A stretch of DNA of 64,000 nucleotides from Symbiodinium natans. Taxonomy: Eukaryota; Sar; Dinophyceae; Suessiales; Symbiodiniaceae. Shown here piece by piece: positions 26,501-37,299 of the stretch. Both the position numbers and the translations under genes were made by a program. Within the stretch, counting starts at the first letter, position 1. Every line of letters starts with the position of its first letter. A model generated the notes under the pieces. The model was not told the DNA's origin. It worked only from the letters and a program-made list of their open reading frames with translations, and did not search any database. Where the stretch lies: positions 62,001-126,000 of the forward strand of contig CAJNDS010000429.1 of NCBI GenBank assembly GCA_905221605.1. The letters run 5' to 3'.

Positions 26501-26740
26501 TCGCGCTGGAAGGAGCTGCTGCCCTTGTGTGCTTTGCTTGATGCCGGGCGCATGTTCATACGGCGCATCAGTATGAAGGTCGCCACCCTTGGAGGGGGGC
26601 ACAATCAGGTCAGCCCGTCAGACTCCAACCCTTTCCGCGCTTCCCCCCCCCCCGCCCCCCCCTCCCTGCCTCCCTGCCTCCTCCCTCCCTGCCTCCTGCC
26701 CCCCCCCTCCCCCCTCCCAAAAAGGAAAACAGAGTTCCAA
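25069..26740 (+). other. 3' flank of the nuclease gene: low-complexity and degenerate repeats
   Basis: No gene. It includes a C-homopolymer (25251-25262), about four degenerate ~100-bp units built on 'GCGCCCTGCC-AGAAAAAC-GGGCAGCA' type sequence (25380-25690), a (TTC)n tract near 25857-25875, (TC)n at 26164-26182, and C-rich low-complexity sequence at 26641-26720. Long minus-strand open frames here are by-products of the repeats. Confidence 0.6.
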
Positions 26741-26755
26741 AAAAAAAACTCGGTC

Positions 26756-26825
26756 AAAACTTTCGGTCAAAACTTTCGGTCAAAACTTTCGGTCAAAACT
26801 TTCGGTCAAAACTTTCGGTCAAAAC
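26756..26825 (+). repeat. 13-bp tandem repeat beside telomeric array 1
   Basis: Five to six copies of TTTCGGTCAAAAC immediately left of the GGGACCCAAACCCT junction that precedes the first CCCTAAA array. The same motif followed by GGGACCCAAACC recurs without telomeric repeats at about 34719-34747. Confidence 0.95.
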
Positions 26826-26853
26826 GTTATTGGGACCCAAACCCTACACAATT

Positions 26854-27022
26854 TAAACCCTAAACCCTAAACCCTAAACCCTAAACCCTAAACCCTAAAC
26901 CCTAAACCCTAAACCCTAAACCCTAAACCCTAAACCCTAAACCCTAAACCCTAAACCCTAAACCCTAAACCCTAAACCCTAAACCCTAAACCCTAAACCC
27001 TAAACCCTAAACCCTAAACCCT
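26854..27022 (+). repeat. Interstitial telomeric array 1, (CCCTAAA)n
   Basis: About 24 uninterrupted heptamers of the plant/dinoflagellate-type telomere repeat. Flanks form an imperfect inverted repeat: CTACACAATTT on the left, ATAGAAATTGTATAG on the right (27036-27050). It lies inside the window and so does not mark a chromosome end. Confidence 0.97.
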
Positions 27023-27299
27023 CAAGACCTGATAAATAGAAATTGTATAGTCTCATCAAGCACAATTGTGCTGCCAAACAAAAGCCAAATTAAGGCCAAG
27101 ACATACAATTTCCCTAGTTTGGCGGCCTTGGAAACCCCCAAATGGCAATTTTTTGTGATTTTGTCCTAGTCTTGTCGAGGGCTTAGAAAATGCTGAAAAA
27201 GCAAGCGTTTTCAGGTCAACAATTCCGAATAGTGTCCTTTCAGGGGTTTCGAAAACCCCAAAAGGCCGCCAACTCTTTTCGAGGGCTTTGAAAAAGCCT

Positions 27300-27665
27300 G
27301 AAAACGCTGTCTTTTTTCTCAGAATTTTCTTTTCAGAAAATATGTTTTTCAGAAAAGTTTTTTTCAGAAATCATTTTTTTCAGAAATTGTGTTTTTTCAG
27401 AATTTTTTTTTCAGAAACTATTTTTTTCAGAATTTTTTTTCAGAAATTATTTTTTCAGATTTTTTTTTTCAGAAATTATTTTTTCAGTTTTTTTTTCAGA
27501 AATTATTTTTTTCAGAAATTATTTTTTTCAGAAATTGTGTTTTTTCAGGTTTTTTCAGAATTTTTTTTCAGAAATTATTTTTTTCAGAAAATGATTTGGT
27601 GTTTTTTCAGAGCAAGGTTTTTTCAGAAAATGATTTTTTCAGAAAATGTTTTTTTTTCAGAAAAA
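27300..27665 (+). repeat. T-rich degenerate repeat (TTTTTTCAGAAA type)
   Basis: About 20 irregular copies of a 12-19 bp motif made of a T run followed by CAGAAA or CAGAATT. Strong strand asymmetry, T-rich on +. The motif resembles a polypyrimidine-CAG splice acceptor repeated many times. No coding potential is supported. Confidence 0.9.
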
Positions 27666-29975
27666 TGAAAGCCAAAACCTAGGGATTTTGCGGGATTTTG
27701 CTTAGGTTGGCATCCTTGGAAAACCACCAAAATGGCAAATTTTCGCGATTTTTGACAATTTTTAGTCTTCAAAAACCTTGAAGTAAGGCGAAAACATAGG
27801 GATTTTCCTTAGGTTGGCGGCCTTGGAAACTACCAAAAATAACAAATTTTGGTGATTTTTGACCGTTTTGGGCGTTCACAATCCCTGAATTAAGGCCAAA
27901 ATGTAGGGATTTCTGTAGTTTCGCGGCCCTGGAAAACCCCAAAATGACCAATTTTTGCGATTTTTGACCATTTTGTGCCTTCGAAAACCCTGAATTCCAG
28001 CAAAAACATAGGGATTTTCCTTAGTTTGGCGGCCTTGCAAACTAGGCGATTTTTGACCATTTTGGGCCTGCACAGGCCCTGACTTAAGGCCAAAATGTAG
28101 GGATTTTCCCTAGTTTCGCGGCCCTGGAAACCGCCAAAATGTCAAATTTTAGCGATTTTTGACCAGTTTTTCCTTAGGTTGGCGGCCTTGGAAACCACAA
28201 AAATTGCAAATTTTGGTGATTTTTCACCATTTTGGGCGTTCACAAGCCCTGAATTAAGGCCAAAACGTAGGGATTTCCCGTTTCGTGGCCCTGGAAAACC
28301 ACCAAAATGGCAAATTTTTCAAATTTTTTTTACCCGTTTTGGGCCTTCAAAAACCTATAGCGGTTTTCCTTAGTTTGGCGGTTTTGGAAACCACCAAAAT
28401 TGCAAATTTCTGGCGATTTTTGCCCACTTTGGGCTTGCACAGGCCCTGAATTAAGGCCAAAATGTAGGGATTTTCCCTAGTTTCGCGGCGCTGGAAACCG
28501 CCAAAAGGGCTAATTTTAGCGGTTTTTGACCGTTTTTGCAAAAAAACATAGGGGTTTTCCTTAGGTTGGCGGCCTTGGAAACCAAAAAAAATTGCAAATT
28601 TTGGTGATTGTTTAACCATTTTGGGCGTTCACAAGCCCTGAATTAAGGCCAAAACGTAGGGATTTTCCCTAGTTTCGTGGCCCTGGAAACCACCAAAATG
28701 GCCAATTTTGGAATTTTTTGAACATTGTGGGCTTCAATAACCTTGAATTCGAGCAAAAACGTAGGGATTTTCCTTAGTTCGGCGGCCTTGGAAACCACCA
28801 AAATTGCCAATTTTGGCGATTTTTGAGCATTTTTGGGCCTGCACAGGCCCTGAATTAAGGCCAAAACGTAGGGATTTTCCCTAGTTTCGCGGCACTGGAA
28901 ACCGCCAAAATGGCCAATTTTAGCGATTTTTGACCATTTTTGCAAAAACATAGGGTTTTTCCTTAGGTTGGCGGCCTTGGAAACCACAAAAATTGCAAAT
29001 TTTGGTGATTTTTTAAACATTTTGGGCGTTCACAAGCCCTGAATTAAGGCCAAAACGTAGGGATTTTCTCTAGTTTCGTGGCCCTGGAAACCCCCAAATT
29101 TCAATTTTTTTCAATTTTTGACCATTTTGGGCCTTCAATAACCCTTGAATTCGAGCAAAAACGTAGGGATTTTGCTTAGTTTGGCGGCCTTGGAAACCAC
29201 CAAAATTGCCAATTTTGGCGATTTTTGACCATTTTTAGGCCTGCACAGGCCCTGAATTACGGCCAAAACGTAGGGATTTTCCCTAGTTTCGCGGCCCTGG
29301 AAACCGCGAAAATGGCCAATTTTAGCGGTTTTTGACCATTTTTGCAGAAAACATAGGGTTTTTCCTTAGGTTGGCGGCCTTGGAAACCAAAAAAAACTGC
29401 AAATTTTTGTGATTTTTGACCATTTTTGGGCGTTCACAAGCCCTGAATTAAGGCCAAAACGTAGGGATTTTCCCTAGTTTCGTGGCCCTGGAAACCCTCA
29501 AAATTGCCAATTTTTTGTATTTTTGACCATTTTGGGCTTTCAAAAACCTTGAATTCGAGCAAAAACATAAGGCCTTGAAAAAATTGCAAATTTTGTGTTT
29601 TTACAGGCCCTGAATTAAGGCCAAAACGTAGGGATTTTCCCTAGTTTGGCAGCCTTGGAACCCCCTCCAAAATGGCAAATTTTATCAATTGTTGACCATT
29701 TTTGGCTTTCACAAGCCCTGAATTCAGGCCAAAACGTAGGGATTTTCCCTAGTTTGGTGGCCCTAAAAACCCCAAACATCGCACATTTTTGCGATTTTTT
29801 GGACCATTTTGGGCCTTCAAAAACCTTGAATTAAAGCAAAAAACATAGGGTTTTCCTTAGGTTGGCGGCCTTGGAAAACACCAAAATGGCCAATTTTGGT
29901 GATTTTTGACCATTTTTGGGCGTTCACAAGCCCTGAATTAAGGCCAAAACGTAGGGATTTTCCCTAGTTTCGTTT
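27666..29975 (+). repeat. ~110-bp AT-rich tandem repeat family
   Basis: Roughly 20 degenerate units, in at least two alternating subtypes. Shared blocks are CCTGAATTAAGGCCAAAACG, TAGGGATTTTCCCTAGTTT, GGCGGCCTTGGAAACC and TTTTTGACCATTTTGGGC. The central TAGGG-ATTTT-CCCTA is a small perfect hairpin, present in most units. No genes. Confidence 0.92.
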
Positions 29976-30224
29976 GTGACCGTTTTGGGCACTCTGGGCA
30001 AAAAAAACAGCTGAAAAAGCCTGCTTTTCAGACGAAAAAAATACTAAAATGGGCCATCTGAAGAGTCTCCCAAAAGGACCCCAAAAGCCGCTGCCTTTTT
30101 TTCGATGGCTTGAAAAAAGGCTGAAAAAGCCGGCTTTTTCAAGAAAAAGCAAAACGAAAAACTCGCTCAAAACCCGCCCAAAACCCGCACAATACTCGGG
30201 ACCCAAACCCTATACAATTTCTAT
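29976..30224 (+). other. Junction before telomeric array 2
   Basis: Contains AAAAAGCC-type inverted motifs (AAAAAGCCTGCTTTT; AAAAAGCCGGCTTTTTC), then ACTCGGGACCCAAACCCTATACAATTTCTAT, equivalent to the left junction of array 1 though lacking the 13-bp repeats. No gene. Confidence 0.6.
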
Positions 30225-30468
30225 AAACCCTAAACCCTAAACCCTAAACCCTAAACCCTAAACCCTAAACCCTAAACCCTAAACCCTAAACCCTAAACCC
30301 TAAACCCTAAACCCTAAACCCTAAACCCTAAACCCTAAACCCTAAACCCTAAACCCTAAACCCTAACCATAAACCCTAAACCCTAAACCCTAAACCCTAA
30401 ACCCTAAACCCTAAACCCTAAACCCTAAACCCTAAACCCTAAACCCTAAACCCTAAACCCTAAACCCT
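30225..30468 (+). repeat. Interstitial telomeric array 2, (CCCTAAA)n
   Basis: About 35 heptamers with one variant (CCCTAACCATAAACCC near 30361). It is bracketed by a 13-bp inverted repeat: left ATACAATTTCTAT (30212-30224), right ATAGAAATTGTAT (30482-30494). Same orientation as array 1, 3.2 kb apart. Confidence 0.97.
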
Positions 30469-30545
30469 CAAGACAAAATAAATAGAAATTGTATGTGTTA
30501 TCATTATGAATTTCCCAAGTTATTTGTCTGAGCCCTAAATTCCTT

Positions 30546-30657
30546 TTGCCTAGTCACGGCTACGCAGTTTACTTAAACCTCCTTTGTCTGCTCGGATGCT
30601 CAATTTACTTAAACTCCTTTTTGCCTGGGCACAGATATTCAAATTTCCTTAAACCTG
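30546..30657 (+). repeat. ~50-bp tandem repeat after array 2
   Basis: Three degenerate copies of a unit containing TTGCCTAGTCACGGCTACG followed by TTTACTTAAACCTCCTTT, ending just before the start of duplication copy 2. Confidence 0.75.
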
Positions 30658-30667
30658 GGAGCTCTTT

Positions 30668-30914
30668 TCGGCTCCAACGCCAGACGTCCAACAAGTTCAT
30701 GCGAACGCCACTGAGCCATGTCCCCGACTGCACTCTGTGGCACTACCGCCTCCAGCTCAACGTTTACAAGTTCATTTTAGAAAAGTACTACGGAGAAACC
30801 GTTCTGCCATGTACATAGTGGGAACCAATCCCGAATACGGAGATCAACCGTTCATAGACAACGTTCCCTTAATGGACCTTGAGACGAAGACTCTCCTAAC
30901 GAACACGCAGTGAG
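30668..30914 (+). pseudogene. 3' fragment of the PD-(D/E)XK nuclease gene
   Basis: Matches 24822-25068 almost base for base but lacks the 5' two thirds, including the catalytic D-x-K. It has a 1-bp deletion in the T run of ACCGTTTCTGCC (here ACCGTTCTGCC), which shifts the frame. It is therefore a non-functional remnant carried by the segmental duplication. Confidence 0.93.
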
Positions 30915-31626
30915 GAGCAAAAAATGAAGACCAGCGTGTGCTCTGCTTAAATCAGATGGTAACGACGGGCCTTGAGAACCCCCCCACCCTATCAGTTCCT
31001 TATGATATGATACTGATCCAACACCCGAAGGGGAATATCAGAGAATCATCCATGCAATAAATACAACGCGCTGGAAGACCCCTCGAAAGCCATCCCCCCC
31101 CCCCCACCAAAAAAAAGAGCCGCCCCAGGAAGCTCCCGAAAAGCATCAGGCGACTCCCCAAAAGACCATGGAACACAGAAACAACAAAAAGAACAAGAGC
31201 CCAGATTCCGATGCCCTGCCAGATAAACGGGCAACATTTTCCTCTTAGATAAGAAACTCGAAATAGCAAAAAAGAGAGGGACAAGCCCGGATGCCGGCGC
31301 CCTGCCAGAAAAACAGGCAGCATTGAGGGGCAGGCGCTCAGAAATAGCTAAACAGAGGCAAAGGCCGTCCTAAAAAAGCCAAAATAGCAAAAACATAGGC
31401 AAAGGCCCGGGTTCCAGCGCCCTGCTGGAAAAAAGGCAACCTTTCCCCCTTAGACAGGCGCCCAGAAATAGCCAAAAAAGCAAAGACCCGGGTTCTAGCG
31501 CCTTGCCCAAAAACGGGCAGCATTTCAGCAAAAAAGAGGGGGGGAGAAGGAGCAAGATGAGCATCACCCTGAGCCAAAGGAGCAAAAGAAGAGGGGGACG
31601 GTTTGTCCCATGGTGAGCATCATAAA

Positions 31627-33158
31627 CTCAGCGCACTGCTCCAGGAAGCCAACACGGTGTGACAACGCTCCTGAAGCGAGTGGCTTTGCTCGACCGGCTC
31701 GACCCCTTCCAAGATCTTCAAGTTGCTTCATCTCAGTCTGAGGGCATGGCCAGATCTCGATGAAATCCGGCAAAACAAACCTGGACGGAGCAGACTAGGG
31801 AATCTAAGGCAAGCGCAATCCACGGCGATGGCCAACATGCAATCCTGCAAACCAAGCGTATGCTTCATGACTCCTGGAATGTAACAGCGCTTCACGCTAG
31901 CTGATGTGCAACCACTGCTTACATTATACGCATCAAAGAAGCAAGCAGATGCTGAGCCACAGGCTGTTACACATTGACGAGGCGCCTGCAAACAGCACAC
32001 GCAGCTGGATTGAAGCAGGCTCCATTAGCTTCAACGGCAAGCAAGCGGCTAGCTGGGCTAGCTGCTCTATGCTGCACTGACCCGAACACACGCTGCATCT
32101 TCAGCCATGGCTTTTTTCTGACGGCGAAGGAGGACGTAGTCCAAAGTTCACCTGGGTTGGAGGGTCTCGCTGATGATGAGCGTGCCCTTGCAAAGATTGC
32201 GACCAGCACCAGCAGCCCGAAATTGAAAAGCAAAGGGACTGTTGGTCTCCGGGCAGGCTTGTCCCTCAGAGGCTCTTGTCGCGCAGCTGCGCAGCTCCCC
32301 GCTGCAGCACAGTTGCTGGCTGCTGCCCGGCGCCTGTCAGAAGCACTGCTGACATTTCACGCTACAGGTCTAAACTCTTACTGTCTGCGTGATTTCAAGA
32401 AAGGTTGCGCAAGTTCCCAGAGTGATGTCCACCTTGGACTGACCAGCAGCTTTCTTGTCCGGAACCTCTTGCGCTGCGCGATGGGCGGCCATGTTCAGCC
32501 TGAGCGTTCAGCGCAAAAAAGGTAGCCAAATTAACGCGCGTGCTGTTTTTGGACCAGATCAGAGCAACTATATAGCTGCAACTCCGACTGAGAAGCTATT
32601 GCGGACGCTGTAGCGATGATTGGACGCGAGAAGCGGTTGCTTGAAGCTGAAAACTTGCGAGACACGGTTGCAACAATGCTGATATTGTTGGATTAGCGCA
32701 TTGATACACCATGACTTGCACAGAACCAGTCTGCTGGGGGGCCTCGGTGAACTGCTCCAGGAAGCCAAGACGGCGTGACAACGCTCCTGATGCGAGTGAC
32801 GTTGACTGCGCCTAAATTCCCTTTGTCCAACCCCTTCCAAGATTTTTCAAGCTGTTTCCGCAGTCTCTGTGACATCAAGACATCTAGGACGCTAAAGTCT
32901 GTTCTTCAGCATCTGCTTTTCCTGCTGCAGGCGCAAATGCATCTCAGTCCGACTGAGGGCATGGCCATGAAGTCGGGCGAAACGAACCTGGATGGACGAA
33001 CATTTCACAGCGGTGCCGTGGACAAACCCAATCCAAGTAAGTATATAAGGCAAGCGCAATCGACGGCGATAGCCAACGCGCAACCCTGCAAGGCTCGTTG
33101 CCGCTCGCCCCGCTAATTTAGTTGGTCTAAAGTACTGTAGAACAGTTCGAAATGCACA
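31627..33158 (+). mobile_element. 1,532-bp insertion with degenerate terminal direct repeats
   Basis: Present only in duplication copy 2, between CATCATAAA and AACAAAAAGC, which are contiguous in copy 1 at 25780-25793. Its two ends resemble each other in direct orientation: 31633-31855 against 32749-33105 share CTGCTCCAGGAAGCCAA, GTGACAACGCTCCTGA, ACCCCTTCCAAGAT and AAGGCAAGCGCAATC. The right copy is longer by about 96 bp and other pieces. No target-site duplication. An internal + frame (31974-32525) has no recognisable domain. Alternatively, copy 1 lost this piece. Confidence 0.6.
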
Positions 33159-33856
33159 ACAAAAAGCAGAAGGGGCATCGGGCACTTGCAGGCAAAGCCG
33201 CTTCTCCTAGCCCCTTGAGCAAAAAGTCTTCTTCTTCTTCTTCTGTCTTCTTCTGGCGCCTCCACTCCCACCCCCTTCCCAGCAGGGCAGTGAAAGGCAG
33301 CCTAGGGAAACCGCAAGGAGTTGGAGCTTAGGGGCCTAAACCACGCAGGGCAGCCTAGGGTAACCGATTGGGGTTCGGGACTTCGGGGCCTACCCTAGAA
33401 CCCTACCTAAACCGGGGGGAGGCTCCCGGCAGGGAACCCGCCCTCCACGTCGTCGTCGATGTAGCCAACGCCTGCAGCAGGGCGGGGTTTTCAGGAGGAG
33501 GAAGAGAGGGGTTCAAAGCTTCTCTCTCTCACTCTCTCTCACCAGCCGGGCCTTGTCACACGCAGGGCCGCAGCCCTCCCCACACCCCGCCCGGGCCCCC
33601 ACCCACCCCTACTGGCTTGTGGAGCGGTTCAAGACATGTTGACAAGCAAGTTCAAGATTCAAGACAACATGCCAAAAATCATGCAACTCCAAAACTCGCG
33701 AAAAAAAACAAGAAAGAGCTGCAACTTTTGGTATATTAAACTCTAGATAGTTTGACACGCCTTCAGAACAACGAAAACGCTTAAAACTCTTCCATCCTGA
33801 AAAATGATGAGTTCTGCTTCGCTTGCCGTGGGCTGGTCTATCTGCGGGTCTCCCGC

Positions 33857-34228
33857 ACCAAAACCCAAATCGTCTCCCAAATCCCAAAATTGGCTCCCAA
33901 AGCCTAAAATTGGCTTCCCCAAAATTTGGCTTCAAAAGCTATTTATTGGCTCCCAAAGCCCAAATCGCCTCGCCAAGCCTAACATTGGCTCCCAACACCC
34001 AAAATTGGCTTCCAAAGCCCAAATTGGTTCCCAAAGCCCACTTTCAAACCCCAAACTTAGCTCCCAAAGCCCAAAATGTGCTCGCAAGCCGGAGTTTGGC
34101 CGCCAAAGCCAAAAATTTGCTCCCCAAGCCTACAAACTTGGCTTCCTTCAAAGCCCAAAAACTTACCCGCTTCCAAAGCCCAAATTGGCTCCCAAAGCCC
34201 AAAATTAGCTTCCCAAAGCCTAAACTGG
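33857..34228 (+). repeat. ~20-bp degenerate repeat (GGCTCCCAAAGCCCAAA type)
   Basis: About 18 imperfect copies of TTGGCTCCCAAAGCCCAAAA-like sequence in tandem. No coding support. Confidence 0.88.
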
Positions 34229-34490
34229 GTTCTTTCTTGTTTCTATGTGGTCAGACTCAAGCGGCCGCACTCCCGTGTCCTGGGTTCCTTTGTGTTTGGT
34301 CTTGTGTTGTCAGATCCAAGCGGTCGCACTCCTGTGTCCTGGGTTCCTTTCTTGCTTCTTTCGCTTTGCGGTCGCACTCCTGTGTCCTGGGTGTTTTTCT
34401 TGTTTTCTTGGCTTTATGTGGTCATACTCAAGCGGTCGCACTCCTGTAACCTGGGTTCTTTCTTGCTTCTTTCGCCTTATGTGGTCAGAC
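34229..34490 (+). repeat. ~65-bp tandem repeat, four copies
   Basis: Units contain GTGGTCAGACTCAAGCGG, then CGCACTCCTGTGTCCTGGG, then TTCTTTCTTG. Copies differ by indels of 10-20 bp. Confidence 0.85.
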
Positions 34491-34744
34491 TGCGTAGCCC
34501 CCTCCTTCACCTTTTCCTGGCTCGTTCTAGGCCCCCCCTCCCAAATTAGACCAGCAACTAGACTCCCCCAATTAGGCCCGGAAAATTTAGATCAATTTTT
34601 TTCCCAGGGGGTTACAGTAAAGGCCACGCAAAAGAACCCGACCCGCTCCCTCCCCCTCCCATCCCAACCCAAAAGGGTGAACCTAGGTTCGAAAGAAAAA
34701 AGTTTCGGCAGTCTAAAACTTTCGGTCAAAACCTTTTGGGACCC

Positions 34745-35195
34745 AAACCATATCAGAGGGGTGCTGGGTCCCGAAGCTTGCAAGTGTTTATCATTCTGAA
34801 GGGCACTGGGTCCCGAACCTTGCCAGTTTATCATTCGGAGGGGCGCTGGGTCCCGAACCTTGCAAGTTTATGATTCGGAGGGGCGCTGGGTCCCGAACCT
34901 TGCCATTTTATCATTCGCAAGTTTATCATTCGGCGCTGGGTCCCGAACCTTGCCATTTTATCATTCGCAAGTTTATCATGCGGCGCTGGGTCCCGAACCT
35001 TGCCAGTTTATCATTCGGAGGGGCGCTGGGTCCCGAACCTTGCCATTTTATCATTCGCAAGTTTATCATTCGGCGCTGGGTCCCGAACCTTGCCATTTTA
35101 TCATTCGCAAGTTTATCATTCGGCGCTGGGTCCCGAACCTTGCCAGTTTATCATTCGGAGGGGCGCTGGGTCCCGAACCTTGCAAGTTTATCATG
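34745..35195 (+). repeat. ~46-50 bp satellite (GGTCCCGAACCTTGC)
   Basis: About ten tandem units of CGCTGGGTCCCGAACCTTGC followed by a variable number of (C/A)A(T/G)TTTATCATTCG. Related copies reappear at 42350-42460, so this is a dispersed satellite family. Confidence 0.93.
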
Positions 35196-35204
35196 ACGCT
35201 TCTC

Positions 35205-35370
35205 ATTTGCTTGTAGCTCCGCCTAAGACCTCCGTCGCTTGCTTCTAGGATCGCCCATGACCCCCAGTTCCTTTTCCATTTCTTACATAACACCGCCCAA
35301 GACCCCTTCCATTTGCTTATAGCACCGCTCATGACCCTTTTCATTTGCTTATAGTACCGCCCCCAACATC
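35205..35370 (+). repeat. Diverged copies of the 31-bp satellite
   Basis: Four to five degenerate units (CATTTGCTTATAGCACCGC with CCATGACCC or CCAAGACCCC spacers), clearly related to the homogeneous array at 52400-54836. Confidence 0.85.
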
Positions 35371-35930
35371 ACCAGTTAGAATATTGAGTACACCTGTCAT
35401 GTGTGGTCTTTTGGTTAGCTGGGACGGCCCCATGTTTACGTTCGTCAATCCTGTTCGCTCTTTCTTAACTATAAAATATTGTGCTGAAAATTAGTGAGCG
35501 AAGCGAATGTACAAAAGGAAAAAACATTGCAATCTTATTAACACCGCGCTCAAAAAAAACAAAATATAAGATGATAGTGTGTGAGCGAAATGCGAACACA
35601 AGCGCGCGAACTCATGCGTTCTTCACGCTACTTTCTTCTATATTTTCATATTTCTTATTCTTGTTTCCTACATAAAATGTGAGTTGCAACCCAAAGGGGG
35701 TACGTGCTTTTTTCTCGTCGCTCTCCTTCTTCATTCTCGGCATCACATGGAAGAAAGGGCTTGGCATGTAAAGTTTGGGGTCTTTGCTTGAAGGGCATTT
35801 GCATGTTAAGTTGGAGCCTTTGCTTGAAGGGAACTTGCATTTCAAGTTTGGAATTATGTGTTGGCCGTGGTCCGGGAACTTCAACTAGTACTGTACACAC
35901 TCACGCTAAGCCATAGCTTCGCAGCAAGCT
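35371..35930 (+). other. AT-rich stretch with a short tandem repeat
   Basis: No gene. About 35758-35850 holds three ~40-bp copies of a unit with TTTGCTTGAAGGG(C/A)A and TTGCATGTTAAGTT-like sequence. Confidence 0.6.
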
Positions 35931-37299
35931 CGGCCAGGACATGCCCTTGCCACTGCTGCGCTTGTTCACCGCCGACTTGAAGACACGGCGATCGACCTGG
36001 CGGCAGCATACTTGTGCAAGGACCTCTTAGCTGGACTTTTTGGCCCAACCTGCGACCACTGCTTCGGCTTCTTCTTCAAGCGGCGCTGCAGTTTATGCCG
36101 GAGGCAGCCCGCGATCTCCTTCAAAGGCGTCCTCGGGCTTTTCCTGCAAACAGACATATGAGTGCGGCGCGAAGCGACATGCACGCGACATCAGTGTCCT
36201 CATGTCGTACGGTTTTGCCGCCGGCAGACGCAGCAAGGCGTGAAGGGCTCTTCCTTACAAACTGTATGTCATCGCGATCAACGCCGTCCCAAAACCAGAC
36301 TCAACAACTCGCGGGCACGTGCAACAACAAACGTTGGTCCGCCTGCTTCACGCCCAAGAACAGTCCGGCCACGTGGGATCCATATTTGGCCCTTGGCGAC
36401 GTGCTCTGCGTTTTGGTCCAGGATTCCTGCCTTTGTCGCAATATGAAGCAAAAATATGGCCACCCACGACCGTTTCGAGATATTTTATAAACGCCGAGGT
36501 GCGAAGTGCTTCAGGACTTTGTCTCGATCAAGCTTAGGAAGCTTCTCAACTGCTTGAGGCTGGCGACGCGATCGTTTCCTACGAAGGCGAAGTACGCAAA
36601 GAACCAGCAGAACCCTACAAGGATGGCCGACAGGCCACTATTTCTTGATACTCCGACCCCACCTGCAGCTCTCGAGTGCTGGCACTTCCAAGCGAAGCTC
36701 ATCCTCGATGATGTGCGAAATCCTGATCATTTGTAAGACTGTAAGTCAACTTTACCAAACAGACAGCATGCCGAGCATGCCCAAGACACCGCCTTTGCTC
36801 GACACAGCAGATTTTTACTCGGATCTAACGGACCTGGCCTGGCGACATCCTTGGTGATGCCCTTCTCCTTTGCGTACTCCCGGCATCGCCGCAGGACATC
36901 GAGAGTCCTCAACTTCTTGGGTGCGTTCATCGCCTTAGTGGCGTGCGGCCATGCTTCCGTCCAGGATCTCTCGCGCGGCTCTAACATTGGAGCGCATGGT
37001 CAGCAGCAAAACGACTGGTTACAGTAAACTGAACTGAAAACAGGCAGGGTAGCAGGCACTTGGTCCTGGAAGGTTCAACTGTATCGGGGGAACCGAAGGA
37101 AAACCTGCAAGAACCTGACGTCTTACAGACGAAGACAAGTCAGCCACAGCACGTTGTGCGCCAAGTAGTTGGCCCGAACAGCGTCCTCGAGGCATCCTTC
37201 CTGTTCACCTGTCCACATAGCATAGAACAATCGCTATAGCCACCAAGCCAAAAGACTGACTGTCTTGAGTTAAAAAACATGCAACATATCCACTGTTGC
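35931..37299. other. Region with possible exon fragments, unassigned
   Basis: Protein-like stretches occur on both strands: + frame 35935-36157 with a Cys-rich piece CDHCFGFFFKRRCSLC, and - frames 36278-36463 (ATKAGILDQNAEHVAKG) and 36727-36987 (LRTLDVLRRCREYAKEKG). The minus ones could be 3' exons of the RNA polymerase gene upstream of them on that strand. None has a recognised domain. Confidence 0.3.

Larger units (their letters stand above)
30668..33856 (+). repeat. Segmental duplication, copy 2 (with 1.53-kb insert)
   Basis: Homologous to 24822-26500, interrupted at 31626/31627 and resuming at 33158. Both copies end at GGGTCTCCCGC and then diverge completely, copy 2 into CCCAAA-type repeats. 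Confidence 0.92.

Noticed and set aside
27288-27682. Phe-rich + frames
   Set aside because: Produced by T-run/CAGAAA repeats; not protein-like.
29690-29715. Spliced-leader-like stretch (CCATTTTTGGCTTTCACAAG)
   Set aside because: It resembles part of the dinoflagellate spliced leader, but it is one variant of the TTTTTGACCATTTTGGGC block present in every unit of the AT-rich repeat.
26854-30468. True chromosome end at the CCCTAAA arrays
   Set aside because: Both arrays are short, have the same orientation and are followed on both sides by further sequence, so as assembled they are interstitial. A misassembly cannot be excluded.
33368-33739. + frame conserved between 26010 and 33368
   Set aside because: Conservation reflects the recent segmental duplication; the content is (TC)n and Pro/Gly low-complexity sequence.
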